Below are positions 26,815 to 40,565 of a stretch of DNA of 64,000 nt, one piece after another. Below the pieces are notes generated by a model, which saw only the letters and a list, made by a program, of their open reading frames with translations, was not told the origin of the DNA and searched no databases. The stretch's first letter is position 1, and every line of letters begins with the position of its first letter. The DNA is from Cacajao melanocephalus (lineage: Eukaryota; Chordata; Mammalia; Primates; Pitheciidae), in assembly GCA_963573385.1 (NCBI GenBank), contig CAUYLG010017972.1, positions 171,425 through 235,424 of the forward strand. The letters run 5' to 3'. A program made the translations under genes and the position numbers.

Positions 26815-28800
26815 TCTTGCTCTTTAGTGCTCTTTTTTTCTTGTTTCTTAAGGTAGAAACTTAGATCACTTATTTGGTACTGATATAAATGTCCTCTAAG
26901 CACTTCTGCAGTTGTATCCCACAAATTTTAATATGTTGTGTTTTCATTTTCGTTCTATTCAATATACTTTATAATTTCCCTTGTGACTTCTTCTTTGACC
27001 CATAGGATATTTAGACGTTTGTTGCTTAATTCTATATATTTGCAAATTTTTTAGGTACTTCTAAAAAACTGAATTGTAGTTTAATTTCTTTATGAATTGA
27101 GAACATAATTTGCATGATTTCTGTTCTATTAAATTTGTTAAAGTTTGTTTTGTGGCCAAGAATATAGTCTGTTTTAGTGAGTGTTTTCTGTGCCCTTGAA
27201 CAGAATGTGTATTCTGCTCTTATGGGTGGAATATTCTATAAATTTCAATTAGGTTAAGTTGGTTGATAGTGTTCTTCAGGTCTTCTGTAACTTTACTAAT
27301 TGTCTACTTTTTCTGTCATCACTGAGAAAGGAGTATTGAAGTCTCCAACTATAATTGTGGATTTGTCTATTTCTCCTTTCAGATCTATTTGTTTTGCTTC
27401 ACATATCGTGAAAGCCACTAAAGCTAAGGCTTTCTGTTGTGGTAAAGCCATTGATGAATTGGAGAATTCCCTTAGGCAGAAAGATAGAAACTTGCAGTGA
27501 GATGCATATAGATCTAAGACTGTTTAATGCTTGTCTTCTTGGAGAATTGATTCTTTTATAATTATATAATGTCCTTTTTGGTTCTGACAATATTCCTGGT
27601 CCTGAAGTCTTCTTTGTTTAGTATTAATGCAACTATTCCAGCTTTCTTTTGATTAATATTTATATGGTATATCTTTTGGTATCCTTTTACTTTTAGCCCG
27701 TCTATATCCGTATATTTAAAGTAAGTTTCTTGTAGACATCATATAGTTGGTTCTTTTTTGACCAATCTGACAATTTCTGTCTTTTAACTGGTAAGTTTAG
27801 ACCATACACATTTAATTTGTTGGATTAAAATCTATCATTTTGCAAATTACTTTCTATTTGTTTTGTTCCATCTGTTCTTTTCTTTCTTTTCTCTTTTCGA
27901 TTAATTGTGCATTTTTAATCATACCATTTTGTCTCCGTTGTTTACTTATTTATACTTTCTGAAAAAATTTCTTATGGTTGTCTTAGTGATTACAATATAC
28001 ATCTTTACTTATCAAAGTCTACCTGCAAATACTATACTGCTTCGTAGGTAGTATAAGGATATTGCTGTTGTGTATATTGTCCCATAAGCTCTTGGATACT
28101 TAAAAAAAATCTTTTATTCTCTTTTTGTATCAGTTTGGGTGATTTCTTTTGACTTCCCTTCAAGTTTGTTGATTCTTTGCTTGCCTTCATCAAGTCTATT
28201 GACAAGCCTGTTCAAGGCATTCTTCATTTTTGTTACTGTGTTTTTTTATTGCTAGCACTTCCATTTCATTCTTATGGTTTTCATCTCTGCAAAACTGCTT
28301 GATTTTCCCTTCGCCCACCTTTTCCATTAGTGCCTTTAGCATATTAATAAAAATTACTTTAAATTTGCTGTCAGATAGCTTCAATATCTATGTCGTATCC
28401 GAGTCTAGTTCTGCTGATTACTTTGACTGTTGGCAGTATGTTGTTTTTTTCTGGGCATAATTTATATGCAGATTTTGGGGCTCACTTGCTCTGTGATTTC
28501 TTGTCTTCAGTTTCTCCCTTAACTTTCTAGCTGCCCTGGTCAACCTTGAAGATGGTTCTTTGACATTTCAAGCCACTAATACTTGTCACCCTTGATGAAT
28601 TGGGAAATGCCCTCAGGTAAAAAGGGACTTGTAGTTCTCACTATGCATTTCTGTGTCTTCAGGGTAGACTCTCACTCCAGCTTCTGCCTACATTTTGTTG
28701 CTCTCTAGTACCTTCAAATAGTTAATTTTTTGGGGGGTGTAGATTTTATAATTCTCATTTGTAGGAGAGTTAATGTGGCCAAGCTACTCTGCCATTAACA
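26815..28800 (-). mobile_element. L1 ORF2-derived remnant (minus)
   Basis: A 2-kb stretch that reads as the complement of L1 ORF2 (for example AAGTCTCCAACTATAATTGT, GACCAAGAATATAG-like text near 27160, and TTGTTCCATCTGTTCTTTTC). The frame is broken many times, so it is a dead LINE fragment. A short block near 27448-27500 resembles one near 28587-28650 (TGATGAATTGG...), perhaps an internal rearrangement. Confidence 0.65.
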
Positions 28801-28834
28801 GAAGCTAGATGCCTACTGGCCTCTGCAACAGTTT

Positions 28835-29060
28835 AATAAACACAGATCTGATCATGTCATTTCCCTATTAAAGCCCTTAAATGTCCTTCTGTTTTTTTAA
28901 TGCCCTTGTCTTTCTGTGTAATCTCATAAACTGGTCTCATGCACTGTGTTCTAATCTGGCTTCTTTCAGCAAACAGCAAGTTCATGCTATTTGTCTTATG
29001 CTTAATCTGAGTAAATTTGTACCTGGCTGCCCACTGTAAATTATTTCTTATACATAGCTC
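28835..29060 (+). repeat. L2 remnant (plus)
   Basis: CAGATCTGATCATGTCATTT, CCCTATTAAAGCCCTTAAAT and CTCATAAACTGGTCTCATGC follow the sense L2 order. Confidence 0.6.
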
Positions 29061-29094
29061 TCTGTTTATTTCTCTGATAATCACGTTCCTGTAT

Positions 29095-29285
29095 TCAGAT
29101 CTAGCTTCCACTTACTGGGTATAACTTTGGATAAGTTACTTAACCTCTTTACACCTCAATTTTCCATCTGTGAAATGGGGGTAAAGTTAATACTATTTCT
29201 ACCTCGGAAGTTTGTTGTGAGGGTTAAATAGATTAATATCTATATAAAGCGCTTCAGAATGGTGCCTAGTATCCAAAGCTCATAT
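29095..29285 (+). repeat. MIR (plus)
   Basis: ATAAGTTACTTAACCTCTTT, CATCTGTGAAATGGGGGTAA, TTGTTGTGAGGGTTAAATAG and ATAAAGCGCTTCAGAATGGT are clear MIR motifs. Confidence 0.85.
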
Positions 29286-29454
29286 GATGTGACTGTGTAA
29301 ATTCCTTTATCTTCTCTACTTTTTTAAAAAAGTTGTTATCCTTTCTTAATGTATAGGTTGAGAATCACCTGCCTTTGACTAGATCTCATGTGTTTTGAGT
29401 TGCCGTGTGGTTTATCTTATAAAAAATATTTTTTCCTCCTAATCCCAACCTTAG

Positions 29455-29600
29455 GGATGATAGAAACTTAAGAAACAAAGGCCTAGTAAGTGGTGTGAAG
29501 TCACTCAGTAAAGAAGAATTGAGTGCAGAGTTATTACGCTTATCTCTGAACACAGATGTGTGTCATCAGCCTGGTATTTCTAAGCAACAGTTGAAAGCAG
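29455..29600 (+). CDS. SWT1: SWT1 coding exon (window exon 8), end of the PIN domain
   Basis: 146 nt, acceptor CCAACCTTAG, donor GCAG|GTAGTA. The first residues complete the PIN motif [10 protein letters not shown]; an Asp after a beta strand, followed by NL, is the usual closing catalytic or structural motif of PIN proteins. The rest ([20 protein letters not shown]) forms terminal helices and a linker. The four acidic motifs are therefore distributed over four exons and about 12 kb of genomic DNA, and all four remain intact. Confidence 0.94.
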
Positions 29601-30135
29601 GTAGTATTTTTACTGTATAATAATTAGAAATGTCTTATTTTATACACTAAGATTATTTATAACATTATAATCGATAGTAAATTTTTGTCTTGTACATTTA
29701 AAATAACATTTGGAATACTTACTGGCATGTAAATAATTGAAATAAATGAAAATTATAATGGTAATCCAAAAGAAAACATAATTAGCATTATTACTTTCTA
29801 CATGTACTTTTACAAATTAATTTTATGTTTTTGTCTGCACACTCATACATTTTTACATATTTATAATCACTGTGTGCGTGCTAATTTGTACCTTGCAGAG
29901 TATACCTTTGTTTTTCACCTTCATTTTCTTCAAGTGAAACAGAATATCCCTTTTAAATTAATAGCAGTTATAGGAGATAAAATAGAGATAATTTCTTAGT
30001 TCCTTTTTAAAATTGGCTTTCTATTTATAGCCTTCTATTAATATGGTAAAAACTCAGCAAGTAATAGGGAAACTTATTGGAATATAGTAATAGTTTTCTT
30101 TTTTAAAATTTTGAATGAATAATTAAGAAGTAAGA

Positions 30136-31381
<1,246 letters not shown>

Positions 31382-31545
31382 AAACAACATCCTTGAAAGA
31401 GAGTTTTAAGGAAGAATCTACAAATTCTGGATTGTCCATTCTACTTGAGAGCATTGTATCTGATCTTGAAAAATCTCTTGGAACAGGATTATCTACAATA
31501 TTAGAAACAGAAATGAAAATTGCATTTGGAAATCTCTGGATGGAG
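31382..31545 (+). CDS. SWT1: SWT1 coding exon (window exon 9), start of the C-terminal helical region
   Basis: 164 nt, acceptor TGTTTTAAAG, donor GAG|GTGATT. It encodes a Glu/Ser-rich linker and then amphipathic helices [17 protein letters not shown] and [15 protein letters not shown]. The run with FGNLW is characteristic of the conserved region after the PIN domain in Swt1 orthologues. The acceptor has a weak pyrimidine tract. It exits in phase 0, joining ILYLKPPW of the next exon. The function of this C-terminal region is not established from sequence; a helical protein- or RNA-binding module is an inference. Confidence 0.93.
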
Positions 31546-32712
31546 GTGATTAGTTCAACTCTATTAGTTGCAAATATCATTTTTATTGCTGAAGATTTGT
31601 TATCTTAAGAAATAATATTTGTATAAAATGAATAAGTTTCATTGAATAATCTGTATCATGTTACATTTTTCTTCAAATTTTTGAAATAGTTTTTTAAAGC
31701 TAAATGATGGACATTTCTTAAAGGTTAGGACTATATGTTATTCTTTTTTTTGAGTTGACAGATACTTATTTTGCATCTGTTGTGTGTCAGATGCACTGTC
31801 CCATGATGCTTAAATTGAACTCAGAAAAACTTATCTATTTAATTTGAGTCAAAATGTCTAATATAAAGAATCTCCCTACCAATATGTTCAGAAAAAGAAG
31901 TATATATTTTGGCTTGTGCCATGTAAATATAAGAATCAGAGTATACGTTGATTGTATTAGCAAGATATTTTGAATTTTTTTTGGATTCACACCTTTTCAA
32001 CAATCAGGAAAACACCAAATTTAACAACAGTGGTTTCAAAAGTTCAGTTTAATGTTTGTTTGCTGTTCACTTTTGTAGTTGGGAGAAATATGATTTCCCA
32101 TCAATCATAGCTTGTATCTATTCCAGCTATTCAGTGAGATTCTAATATTTGCCAGGATGGTGTATTTGCTACTTGATTATATTATCAAAGTTGAACCAAA
32201 ATGATGACAAATTATCAGAAGATACTAGGAGTGTTGATATCTCATAGTAGGGATAAGGAAAGTAATTGCATATATATGAGTGATTCAGAAAAGGAAGTGT
32301 TGACATCTTATAGGATCAATCTTTTTACTAGACACCTTTTTTCTGTATGGATTTTCCCCTAGTTATATGAAATAATTTAATTAATTTTCTCATAGAGATG
32401 ACTGTGTTGACAAGTAGATTGAAGGACCTTTGCTAATTAAAACCATGCTTCCTCTGATTAGAACTATGTTTTCTTTTTTGCACATATAGTTTCTGAAACT
32501 ATAAAGATTCATACTAATATGAGTTTTACAAAAGCAATTTGCAATGTAATTACCATTTTAATGTTATGATTGACTTAACATGTTTTAATTTTAAAAGAAT
32601 TCAGCTAACTATATTTTGCCTAGAAATATATGTAGGAATTCCTAAGTAGGTACTTTTTTGTAATAGTAATAATAAAACTAGAGGTGTTAATTTTTTTCTA
32701 CATACTCTTTAG
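31546..32712. other. SWT1 intron segment without recognised features
   Basis: Intron between window exons 9 and 10. A short L2-like stretch (GATACTTATTTTGCATCTGT, 31761-31800) may exist but is too weak to call. Confidence 0.5.
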
Positions 32713-32851
32713 ATCCTGTACCTGAAACCACCGTGGACTCTGCTACATTTACTACAGTGTTTTAAAAAACATTGGTTGGCTGTATTTGGATTATTTATGG
32801 AAAAGAACTTGCTTTTAACTATTGAGAACCTATACAAAAATCTATGTAAAG
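32713..32851 (+). CDS. SWT1: SWT1 coding exon (window exon 10), C-terminal helical region
   Basis: 139 nt, acceptor CATACTCTTTAG, donor AAAG|GTATGA. It encodes [20 protein letters not shown] and then [20 protein letters not shown] and YKNLCK. The block is hydrophobic but reads as packed amphipathic helices rather than a membrane span, since Lys and His break the hydrophobic run. One base is carried into an Ala codon completed by the exon at 35846. Confidence 0.93.
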
Positions 32852-33662
32852 GTATGAATCTTTTAATTTTTCTCTTTAGCAGTGTTGTATTAAGTCAGAC
32901 TAGCAGATCTATTCCATGGGATGTGAAGATAATGAAGAATGTGTCAATTAGTTCTTAATCATTTATACTTCTAATTTCTAAAAGTAGTTGTGGAAACTGG
33001 ATGAATAGATGCAGCTCATAGAGCTTGTGGCTGTAAATGGTATTATTGTTGATATTTCAAGATATTGTGAATATATAATTTTTGAGGATGTTTACTTTGA
33101 AAACTTTTAAAATCATATTTTACAGTCTATTCAGTTATACCAACAGAATTAAATGTTTTTCATTTCTCATGGTATTTAATGCAAACTTTGAGCACATTTC
33201 ATGTACTAATTTTCTAAATAGTGTGTCGCTTCTATTTAAACTATATGGATAAGGAATAGGAGACCTTTGGCTTTGGTATGTAGTGAATTTTAGAACTAGA
33301 AGAGACCACAGTGGACAACTTAGTTGGTTTTTAAACTATATTGAACAGAATTTCGGGCTTCTTGAAGTGCCTCTGCTACCACAGATGGGCGTTGGAAAGA
33401 TTGATGGGGAGCCTAGTTGATGGTGCCTTTGGCCCTCAACCCCAGGTTTAGCCAGAGCAGCTTTTAAAAATTTGTTTATATATGGAGTTCTATATAGGAC
33501 TTGAAAAACATTTATCTGCTGTGAAGAACAAAAATGTGAGAAAACTGATTTAATGTGACTAAAGCCTATATTTTATGATCAAGGAAACTAGTCTTGAAAC
33601 AGTAAGTGACTTGTCCAAAATCAAGTAACTAGATTTGACTTGCTGTGCCTTTAAAAGGCAAA
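32852..33662. other. SWT1 intron segment with weak MIR-like traces
   Basis: Mostly unassigned. AAACAGTAAGTGACTTGTCC at 33597-33616 resembles the complement of a MIR core, and GAACTAGAAGAGACCACAGT near 33293 may belong to an ancient SINE. Confidence 0.4.
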
Positions 33663-33934
33663 GGCTAGGCATGGTGGCTTATGTCTGTAATCACAAGGTG
33701 GGTGAATTGCCTGAGCCCAGGAGTTCAAGACCAGCCTGGGCAACATGGCAAACCCCCTTTCTATAAAAAATAAAAAAATTAGCCAGGTGTGGTGGTGCAT
33801 GCCTGTAGTCCCAGCTACTTAGGAGCCTGAGGTGGGAGGATCATCAAAGCCTGAAAGGTGGAGGTTGCAGTAATCCAAGATGGCACTACTGCACTCCAGC
33901 CTGGGCAACAGAATGAGACCCTGTCTCAAAAAAC
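33663..33934 (+). repeat. Alu (plus), internally deleted
   Basis: GGCTAGGCATGGTGGCTTAT ... GAGACCCTGTCTCAAAAAAC; the CCAGCACTTTGGGAGG box is missing. Confidence 0.93.
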
Positions 33935-34329
33935 ATATATATAATATAAAAAAGCAAAGTGTGATTATTATTAGGGGTTCATTTGGTTCTTTGCTTTTTT
34001 CAAACTCCTCACATGAAGTGATGTGTTTATTATTTCATATATTAGTTATATCCAGCCTACTTCTGAAACATAACTGTGATACCTTATAACCACCTGAGTA
34101 CAAGAGGGCCATCAAATTATTAAAGGCACCAAGGCCAGATAATGAAGAATAGGAGATGATTTATCATGAATCATATGCAAATAATCATTGCAGCACTTGA
34201 GCCCAGATTTTAACATTAAGTTTCATAGCAGCTAAGACAAAAAGGAAAAAAAAATGCATATTCTATGTTGGGTGTACCTTATTCTCTGTCTTTTCCTTGA
34301 AGTGTAAACTCTTTGAAAATGAGTTGTAT

Positions 34330-34502
34330 TCAGAGGAGTAAAGAGGAAAATGGTGATAACTAGAGGATGGAGAAGGTGCAGTGATAGGGGATAGTAAGAG
34401 ATTGAGCAATGGGTAAAAAGCTACACAATTTATACATGTGTCAAAACATCACATTGTACTCCATAATATGTATAATTATGTGTCAGTCATAAATAAGATA
34501 AG
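34330..34502 (+). repeat. L1 3'-end fragment (plus)
   Basis: TACACAATTTATACATGTGT, CAAAACATCACATTGTACTC and ATAATTATGTGTCAGTCATA resemble the L1 3' terminus. Confidence 0.6.
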
Positions 34503-35845
34503 TCAATATTTCCCCTAGGGGATTTAAAGCAGCTAATCATTCCCTTTTGTCTCATCCATGGTAGATGTTAGATGGATATCTATTTTTAAAAGTTACCAAT
34601 TTTTTAAGGAATGACACTTTCCCGTCCTTGCCTTTAGTTGTAGAAGTTCTTTATTAGGGATATGATTATAGGAAGGACATGGAACAACATTTTGGACATC
34701 TCTCCAAAGCAGTTTTATAAAGCATGTAGAACCTTTTTTCATATCTTTTACCAGGGGCATAATTTAGTTGATCTTTTAAAAGGAAAGTTCATAAACTATG
34801 TGTGATCTCAAAGTTAGTGTAAAAAAATGAGGTATCTAGTTGCTGTCTTCCATCTGTGTTTCCTGGCAGGGGGTTCTGCTCTTAGACGCAGTTGAGAGGT
34901 GGTAGGTGGCAGCTCTTAACTGACAATAAACTCTTAGTGCCAATGAACAGCCATGCTGATGTTTCAGAATACAATAGAGTCTCTGAAACTGTGAACATTA
35001 AAACAAAAAGTAAACAACATTGTAGCATTGTTATTTTGAAAACTGTTAGGTAGCATTCTGCTTTAATAATGGAAATAATTTTTTCTGTTCTGAATTTTAT
35101 GACAGTTACTTAATTTTATTGTTTATAACTTTTGAAATTGTTGAAAATATTGTCACCAGCTTTCCCAGCTAGTTTGATAATTTAATGTAAGCAGTTTTAG
35201 TTCCTTGAGAGAAAATTATTATACCTTTAAATTATTGTTTGTAGATTATCTCACTTGTAATTTACAGGAAAAAAATTCTGCAGGCTTCTTTTGCTTCTCA
35301 CTGTTGCCCAAACTGGTTTTCTCTCCTGAAGTTGTGTTCTACATATAGAGATAACACATCGTTTTCAGTAAACATAGTATTAAGTTTCATGTAATGGCGT
35401 TGAAGATAAATCACTATGTAGATAGCTGAGGTGTTGATGAGAGGTATCATATATAACTGACATGCTTACAAATATGGTCTGACTCTTCTGATCCCTCCAT
35501 AGTACTCTCTGTATGTGAAATCACCTCAGCATTGAAATCTGTGGTTTGACTTGTTTCTTTGGTGATTTTCTTTTTCTGAGGATTGTAAGGTTCTTTAACT
35601 TTACTTTGAAGGTGACCGTGCTGAGAGAACTCCTGAAATCTGAATTCTGAATACCAGAATCAACTCAAAGGACTTTAACTAAATCTTTTTAATTATTGCT
35701 TTTTATACTAGAGAGATAACTTAGGAGTGGCATGTAGGTGTAAATGTATATTGTGAAATTTCAAATTAATATTAGTGTTCCAGAGACATTTTTATGATGT
35801 ATACTCATTCTTCTATATTTTTCTTTCTTAATTTTCTTTTACCAG
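34503..35845. other. SWT1 intron segment without recognised features
   Basis: About 1.3 kb of unassigned intron before the exon at 35846. No RNA gene or in-phase exon seen. Confidence 0.5.
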
Positions 35846-35994
35846 CTAATAATGCAGTGGATTTTACAACAGTGAAATTCTTGCTTCAGGATTCTAGAAG
35901 TTTGTTACATGCTTTCAGTACAAGGTCAAATTATGATGGTATTCTTCCACAGGCCTTTGCTCAAGTAAACAAACTGCTTCAGACATTTGCAGAG
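35846..35994 (+). CDS. SWT1: SWT1 coding exon (window exon 11), C-terminal helical region
   Basis: 149 nt, acceptor TTTTACCAG, donor GAG|GTAAGA (near-perfect). It encodes [20 protein letters not shown], a Ser/Arg/Asn loop ([11 protein letters not shown]) and the helix [15 protein letters not shown]. It ends in phase 0. No catalytic motif is present. The 3 kb intron upstream contains a MIR-like fragment, an Alu and an L1 3' end but otherwise unassigned AT-rich DNA. Confidence 0.93.
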
Positions 35995-36274
35995 GTAAGA
36001 TGCCTTTGGAATGCCAGTTAGAGTAGCTAATTATATATGTTCTGAAAATGTGTTTAGCAGGCAACAGTAGGTAAAGGATAATTTAATTCTAACTTATTCT
36101 AACATACTAAAGGCATTAAGTAAATGAATTGAATAGAGAGTAAGTAAATCTTATAAGTTACAAAACACACATCCTTTTATGGAAGCAGTATCACAGCAGT
36201 TGTTGGTATTTTATATTATTTTCCTTTATGGATGGAAGAAAGCTATGCATTGCTATTTGACTGTTCATTTACAG

Positions 36275-36405
36275 TGCCCTAGGCCAGTAGGTCTCACATA
36301 TATCAGAAATACTTAGGAAATTGTTTTAAACATACAGATGCCAAGACTCGCTCAAACCCTACTGAATCTTAATTTTTGACAGTGGTACTTGGGAGTGGTG
36401 TTGTT
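36275..36405 (+). repeat. MER5-like DNA-transposon fragment
   Basis: GGCCAGTAGGTCTCACATAT, ACTTAGGAAATTGTTTTAAA and CAAACCCTACTGAATCTTAA resemble a nonautonomous hAT (MER5/MER58 type). Confidence 0.45.
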
Positions 36406-36513
36406 CTTGTTTTACTTTTTATTTTGAAATAATTTCAAACTTATAAAAAAGTCACAAGAGCAGTACAAAGAATTCCCATATATATTCTTAACCCTGATTC
36501 TCCAAATGTTAAT
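36406..36513. repeat. L1-like fragment
   Basis: TTATTTTGAAATAATTTCAA and CAGTACAAAGAATTCCCATA match a common L1M 3' motif; a similar block occurs at 53708-53800. Confidence 0.5.
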
Positions 36514-36677
36514 GTCATCAGGCATTAGATTTTCATAAGGAACGTGCAACCCAGATCCCTCACATGCACAGTTCACAATAGGGTTCATGCTCCTCTGAGA
36601 ATCTAATGCCACTGCTGATCTGACAAAAGGTGGAACTCAGACAGTAATGTGAGTGATGGGGAGCAACTGTAAATGCA

Positions 36678-36891
36678 GAGTTTCACTCTGTGGCCCAGGC
36701 TGGAGTGCTGCAACTTCCACCCCCTGGGTTCAAGTGATTATCCTGCCTCAGCCTCCCATGTAGCAGGGACTACAGATGTGCACCACCATGCCTGGCTAAT
36801 TTTTGTATTTTTAGTAGAGATGGGGTTTTGCCATGTTGGCCAGACAGGTCTTGAACTCCTGACCTCAGGTGATCCACTTGCCTCAGTCTCC
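36678..36891 (-). repeat. Alu (minus), truncated, inside the hAT element
   Basis: AGTTTCACTCTGTGGCCCAG ... TTGCCTCAGTCTCC; it lacks the A-tail side and both ends. Confidence 0.9.
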
Positions 36892-36980
36892 CATCACCCC
36901 AGATGGGACAGTCTAATTGCAGGAAAACAAGGTCAGGGCTCTCACTGATTCTACATTTTGGTGCATTGTATAATTATTTC

Positions 36981-37312
<332 letters not shown>

Positions 37313-37701
37313 TAATAATAATAAAAATAAAATGTACAATAAATGTAATAAGCTTGAATCATCCTGAAACCATCCCCCAACTCACTGGTCCATGGAAAAA
37401 TTGTCTTCCACGAAACCAGTTCCAGTTGCCAAAAAGGTTGGGGACTGATGTTCTAAAATATACTTTTAACAGGAGCGGTTTTATAGACAGCACTAGATTT
37501 AATATATGTCTTATATATTTGGTCATGTCTCAGTAACTTAAGGAACAAATAGATTACCTCCAAAGACAGGGCATCTCCTAGTAACTGTAAAAACTACCTA
37601 ATCTTAATTTATTAAGTGTAGAAAATCAGGAAAAGAGGAATATTTATTATTTGATTGCTTCTGAGAAAGTAAAATGGAGATAAACTAACTTGATCATTTT
37701 C

Positions 37702-38011
37702 CAGATTCTTTTTTGGAGACTGGGTCTTTCTTGGTAGCCCAGGCTGGAGTGCAGTAGTATGGTCATAGTTCTCTGTGACCTTGACTTCTTTGTGTCAAAT
37801 GATCCTCCAGCCTCAGCCTTCTGAATAGCTGGAACCACAGGCATGTACCACCATGTCGAGCTAACTTTTAAATTTTTTTGTAGAGACCAGGTCTCACTTT
37901 GTTGCCCAGGTTGGTCTTGAACTCCTGTCCTCAAGCAGTCCTCCTGCCTCAGCCTCCCAAAGTACTAGGATTATAGGCATGAACCATCGTGTCCTGCTTT
38001 TTGCAGATTTT
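37702..38011 (-). repeat. Old Alu (minus)
   Basis: GGAGACTGGGTCTTTCTTGG ... CATCGTGTCCTGC, flanked by CAGATTCTT and CAGATTTTC. Confidence 0.9.
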
Positions 38012-38184
38012 CATATAAGGTGGTGGGGGGGAATAGGAAAAGGGTATGTACATTTTTATTTTATGGGCCTTCTAACCACTAAAAAAAACAGGACTTGCTT
38101 TTTATTAAGATGATAGAGTAATTAAAATCAATCTTGTTAGTAAGCTTTAGACTTGTGTGCCTCAGGATCCTGAGTTGTGGTGTT

Positions 38185-38345
38185 TTTAACTTCTAGTTAA
38201 TTAAACTCTCTGGACCTTAATTCTCTCTTTTGTAAAATGAGCATAATAATAATGCTGGCCTTAGAATTGTCATGCGAATTAACAAGTTAATGTCTGTGGA
38301 AACCTTAATGCCTAGTATGTAGTAAGTGCTGTATAGTGTTTGATA
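38185..38345 (+). repeat. MIR (plus)
   Basis: TTAATTAAACTCTCTGGACC, TTGTAAAATGAGCATAATAA and GCCTAGTATGTAGTAAGTGC. Confidence 0.75.
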
Positions 38346-38624
38346 AAGAAATCCACTTGTGTAGTATATACACTACTATTTAAGAGCTGAAGAAAAGGCA
38401 TTAGGTAAATGCTGGGCTGTATTTTAAATATATTTGGTGATAAAAAATTATCTCAGGATAAAATGTCTTTTCATTTATGTCTATTTATTAAGTTCAGAAT
38501 TTAATGTAAACAGGCAAAAATGGGAAGAATTATCTTTTTAATTTTTCTTCTTGCACCAGAAGATAAAGAAGGGTAACATTTACTTTTACAAATGGAGACA
38601 GATCATAACCTCAGTCTAGTCAGG

Positions 38625-38850
38625 TTGCTGAAGGTCAAATCCTGCTCATGCCTCCTATCATCTGTGTGAGCTTGGCTGAGTTAACTAACCTTTCTATGCC
38701 TCAGTTTCCTTGATTATAAAATATGGATCATCATAGTATCTGTTTCACAGGGTAGTTGTTAGGATTAAATAAGCTAATTAATATAAAGTTCTGAGGAAGT
38801 ACCTAATGAAAGCTCAATACATGTTAACTGTTACTACTGATAGTATTGGA
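38625..38850 (+). repeat. MIR (plus)
   Basis: CATCTGTGTGAGCTTGGCTG, TATGCCTCAGTTTCCTTGAT, TAGTTGTTAGGATTAAATAA and AAAGCTCAATACATGTTAAC. Second MIR in the same orientation within 300 bp. Confidence 0.82.
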
Positions 38851-39258
38851 AATTTTATTTTTTAAAAATTTAATAAGCATGAAATTAGCAATCCATGAAG
38901 CTAACCTTTGAAATCATCATTTTCTCACAGGGAATGTAAGTCTAGAGAAACAGAGTAATTTTATTTAAGTTTACAAAGCATATTTATAATAGAGCCAAGA
39001 CCAAAAAAAACTAAGTTTTTAAACTTATAGTTAAATATTTTGTCATTCTATCAGATGCTTTTCCTTTAAACATTACTATTTTTTCCTCCATGTGATACTT
39101 TTTAAGGAAACCACTGGAATCAATAGTATATCTCTTTTACTGTGCTTTAAAATATGCTTAGATCTTTTCTCTTCTTAAATACTGTACTTTTAATTGGCCA
39201 TTCTATTTACTGCACTGTCCTTCCATCAACTACCAAACTTCTTAAAAGACCAATTTAT

Positions 39259-39539
39259 GGCCAGGCATGTGGCTTATGCTTGTAATCCCAGCACTTTAGA
39301 AGGCCAAGGCAGGTGGATTGGTTGAGCCTAGGAGTTTGAGACCAACCTGGGCAACATGGCAGAACCCTCTCTCTACAAAAAATACCAAAAATTAGCTGGG
39401 CCTGATGGCTTGCATCTCTGGTCCCAGCTACTGGGTAGTGCTGAGTCAGAAGGATCACTTTAGCCCTAGTGACAGAGGTTGCAGTGAGCAACCTGGGTAA
39501 CAAAGTGAGACCCTGTTTCAAAAAAAAAAAAAAAAAAAA
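39259..39539 (+). repeat. Alu (plus), shortened right arm
   Basis: GGCCAGGCATGTGGCTTATG ... CCTGTTTCA and a 19-A tail. Confidence 0.93.
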
Positions 39540-39689
39540 GTAATTCTAACCATTGTTTTCATTTTGCACTCTTTTTGTTGTTTTATTTTCTTGTCTCTTT
39601 TTTCTTTTTTTGACCAACTGAACAAGGCTAGAATACAAAGTGTGAGAGCACTCACTTACCCTTTAATCCTTTACAAGTCGAATTTTATC

Positions 39690-40060
39690 TCCATACTCCA
39701 CTGAAAGAAACCATAAGTTATCGTTGCTTTCTGATTATCACTCTTTCTCATTCTTCTGCTTCTTAGCCCTTCTTCAGCACTTGGTGGTGTCTTTGCTTTC
39801 TTTCCTGAAACCTGACTCCCTTGGCTTCTATTGTTATTACATACTGATTCTTCCCGTCTTATTTTTGTTAGTTCCTACTTTTCCCCCATCAGTTTACCTG
39901 TTTCATCTCCTAAGGCTTGTGTCCATGAGAATGATTCTCAGCTGTATTTTTAAGCTGCAGATCTACATATCCAATTATTTGCTAGCTGTCTTTACCTGGA
40001 TAACTTTTTATACCTCAAACTCAACATATACCTAAAAAACAAACTTATATTCTGTTCATC
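39690..40060 (+). repeat. L2-like remnant (plus)
   Basis: Pyrimidine-rich text with ATGAGAATGATTCTCAGCTG, TGCAGATCTACATATCCAAT and CTCAAACTCAACATATACCT, as in L2 ORF2 3' parts. Confidence 0.5.
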
Positions 40061-40097
40061 CAAAGAGGATTCTTATTTGCAAGCAGCATCTCTCTCT

Positions 40098-40168
40098 GTT
40101 TTTTTTAAATTATACTTTAAGTTCTGGGGTACATGAGCAGAACGTACAGGTTTGTTACATAGGTATAC
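40098..40168 (-). repeat. Severely 5'-truncated L1 3' end (minus)
   Basis: TTTTTTTAAATTATACTTTA, AGTTCTGGGGTACATGAGCA and GGTTTGTTACATAGGTATAC are the complement of a primate L1P 3' end; only about 70 bp were inserted. Confidence 0.8.
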
Positions 40169-40466
40169 AAGGCTCTCTTAGCTTTACAACAAGAAGCCAT
40201 AAAATTTGGAAACATAGACAAATACTACAGTTTATTGCTACTACACTGTAATATGTAATATGTTCAGTGTATTGTCTCTCATCAGCAATGTATAAGTTAA
40301 TGTGCTGTTTAAAATTGCAGTGATTGTGGCACATCAGATAACATTTCCATCAATTCCTGTGTATGTATGTGAGATGTGTTACTTCAAAGTATTTGCCTGT
40401 TTGACTTTACTAAGTAAAACTGTATACATTCCTCTGGGGAAATAATCAAGAAGGTTCAACCTATTT

Positions 40467-40471
<5 letters not shown>

Positions 40472-40513
<42 letters not shown>

Positions 40514-40522
40514 ACACACACA

Positions 40523-40563
<41 letters not shown>
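40472..40563. repeat. Compound (AC)n(TC)n microsatellite
   Basis: About 53 bp of AC repeat (one GA interruption) passing directly into about 39 bp of TC repeat. Confidence 0.96.

Positions 40564-40565
<2 letters not shown>

Noticed and set aside
27448..28650. Apparent duplication within the L1 remnant (TGATGAATTGG blocks)
   Set aside because: Similarity is short and imperfect; may reflect L1 rearrangement or chance, so not listed as a finding.
31546..31608. Extension of the SWT1 frame past the exon at 31382
   Set aside because: The GAG|GTGATT donor and the phase-0 join to ILYLKPPW at 32713 explain the protein; the read-through ends within 20 codons.
34860..34990. Possible small structured RNA
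   Set aside because: No C/D or H/ACA boxes and no convincing hairpin could be identified by eye.
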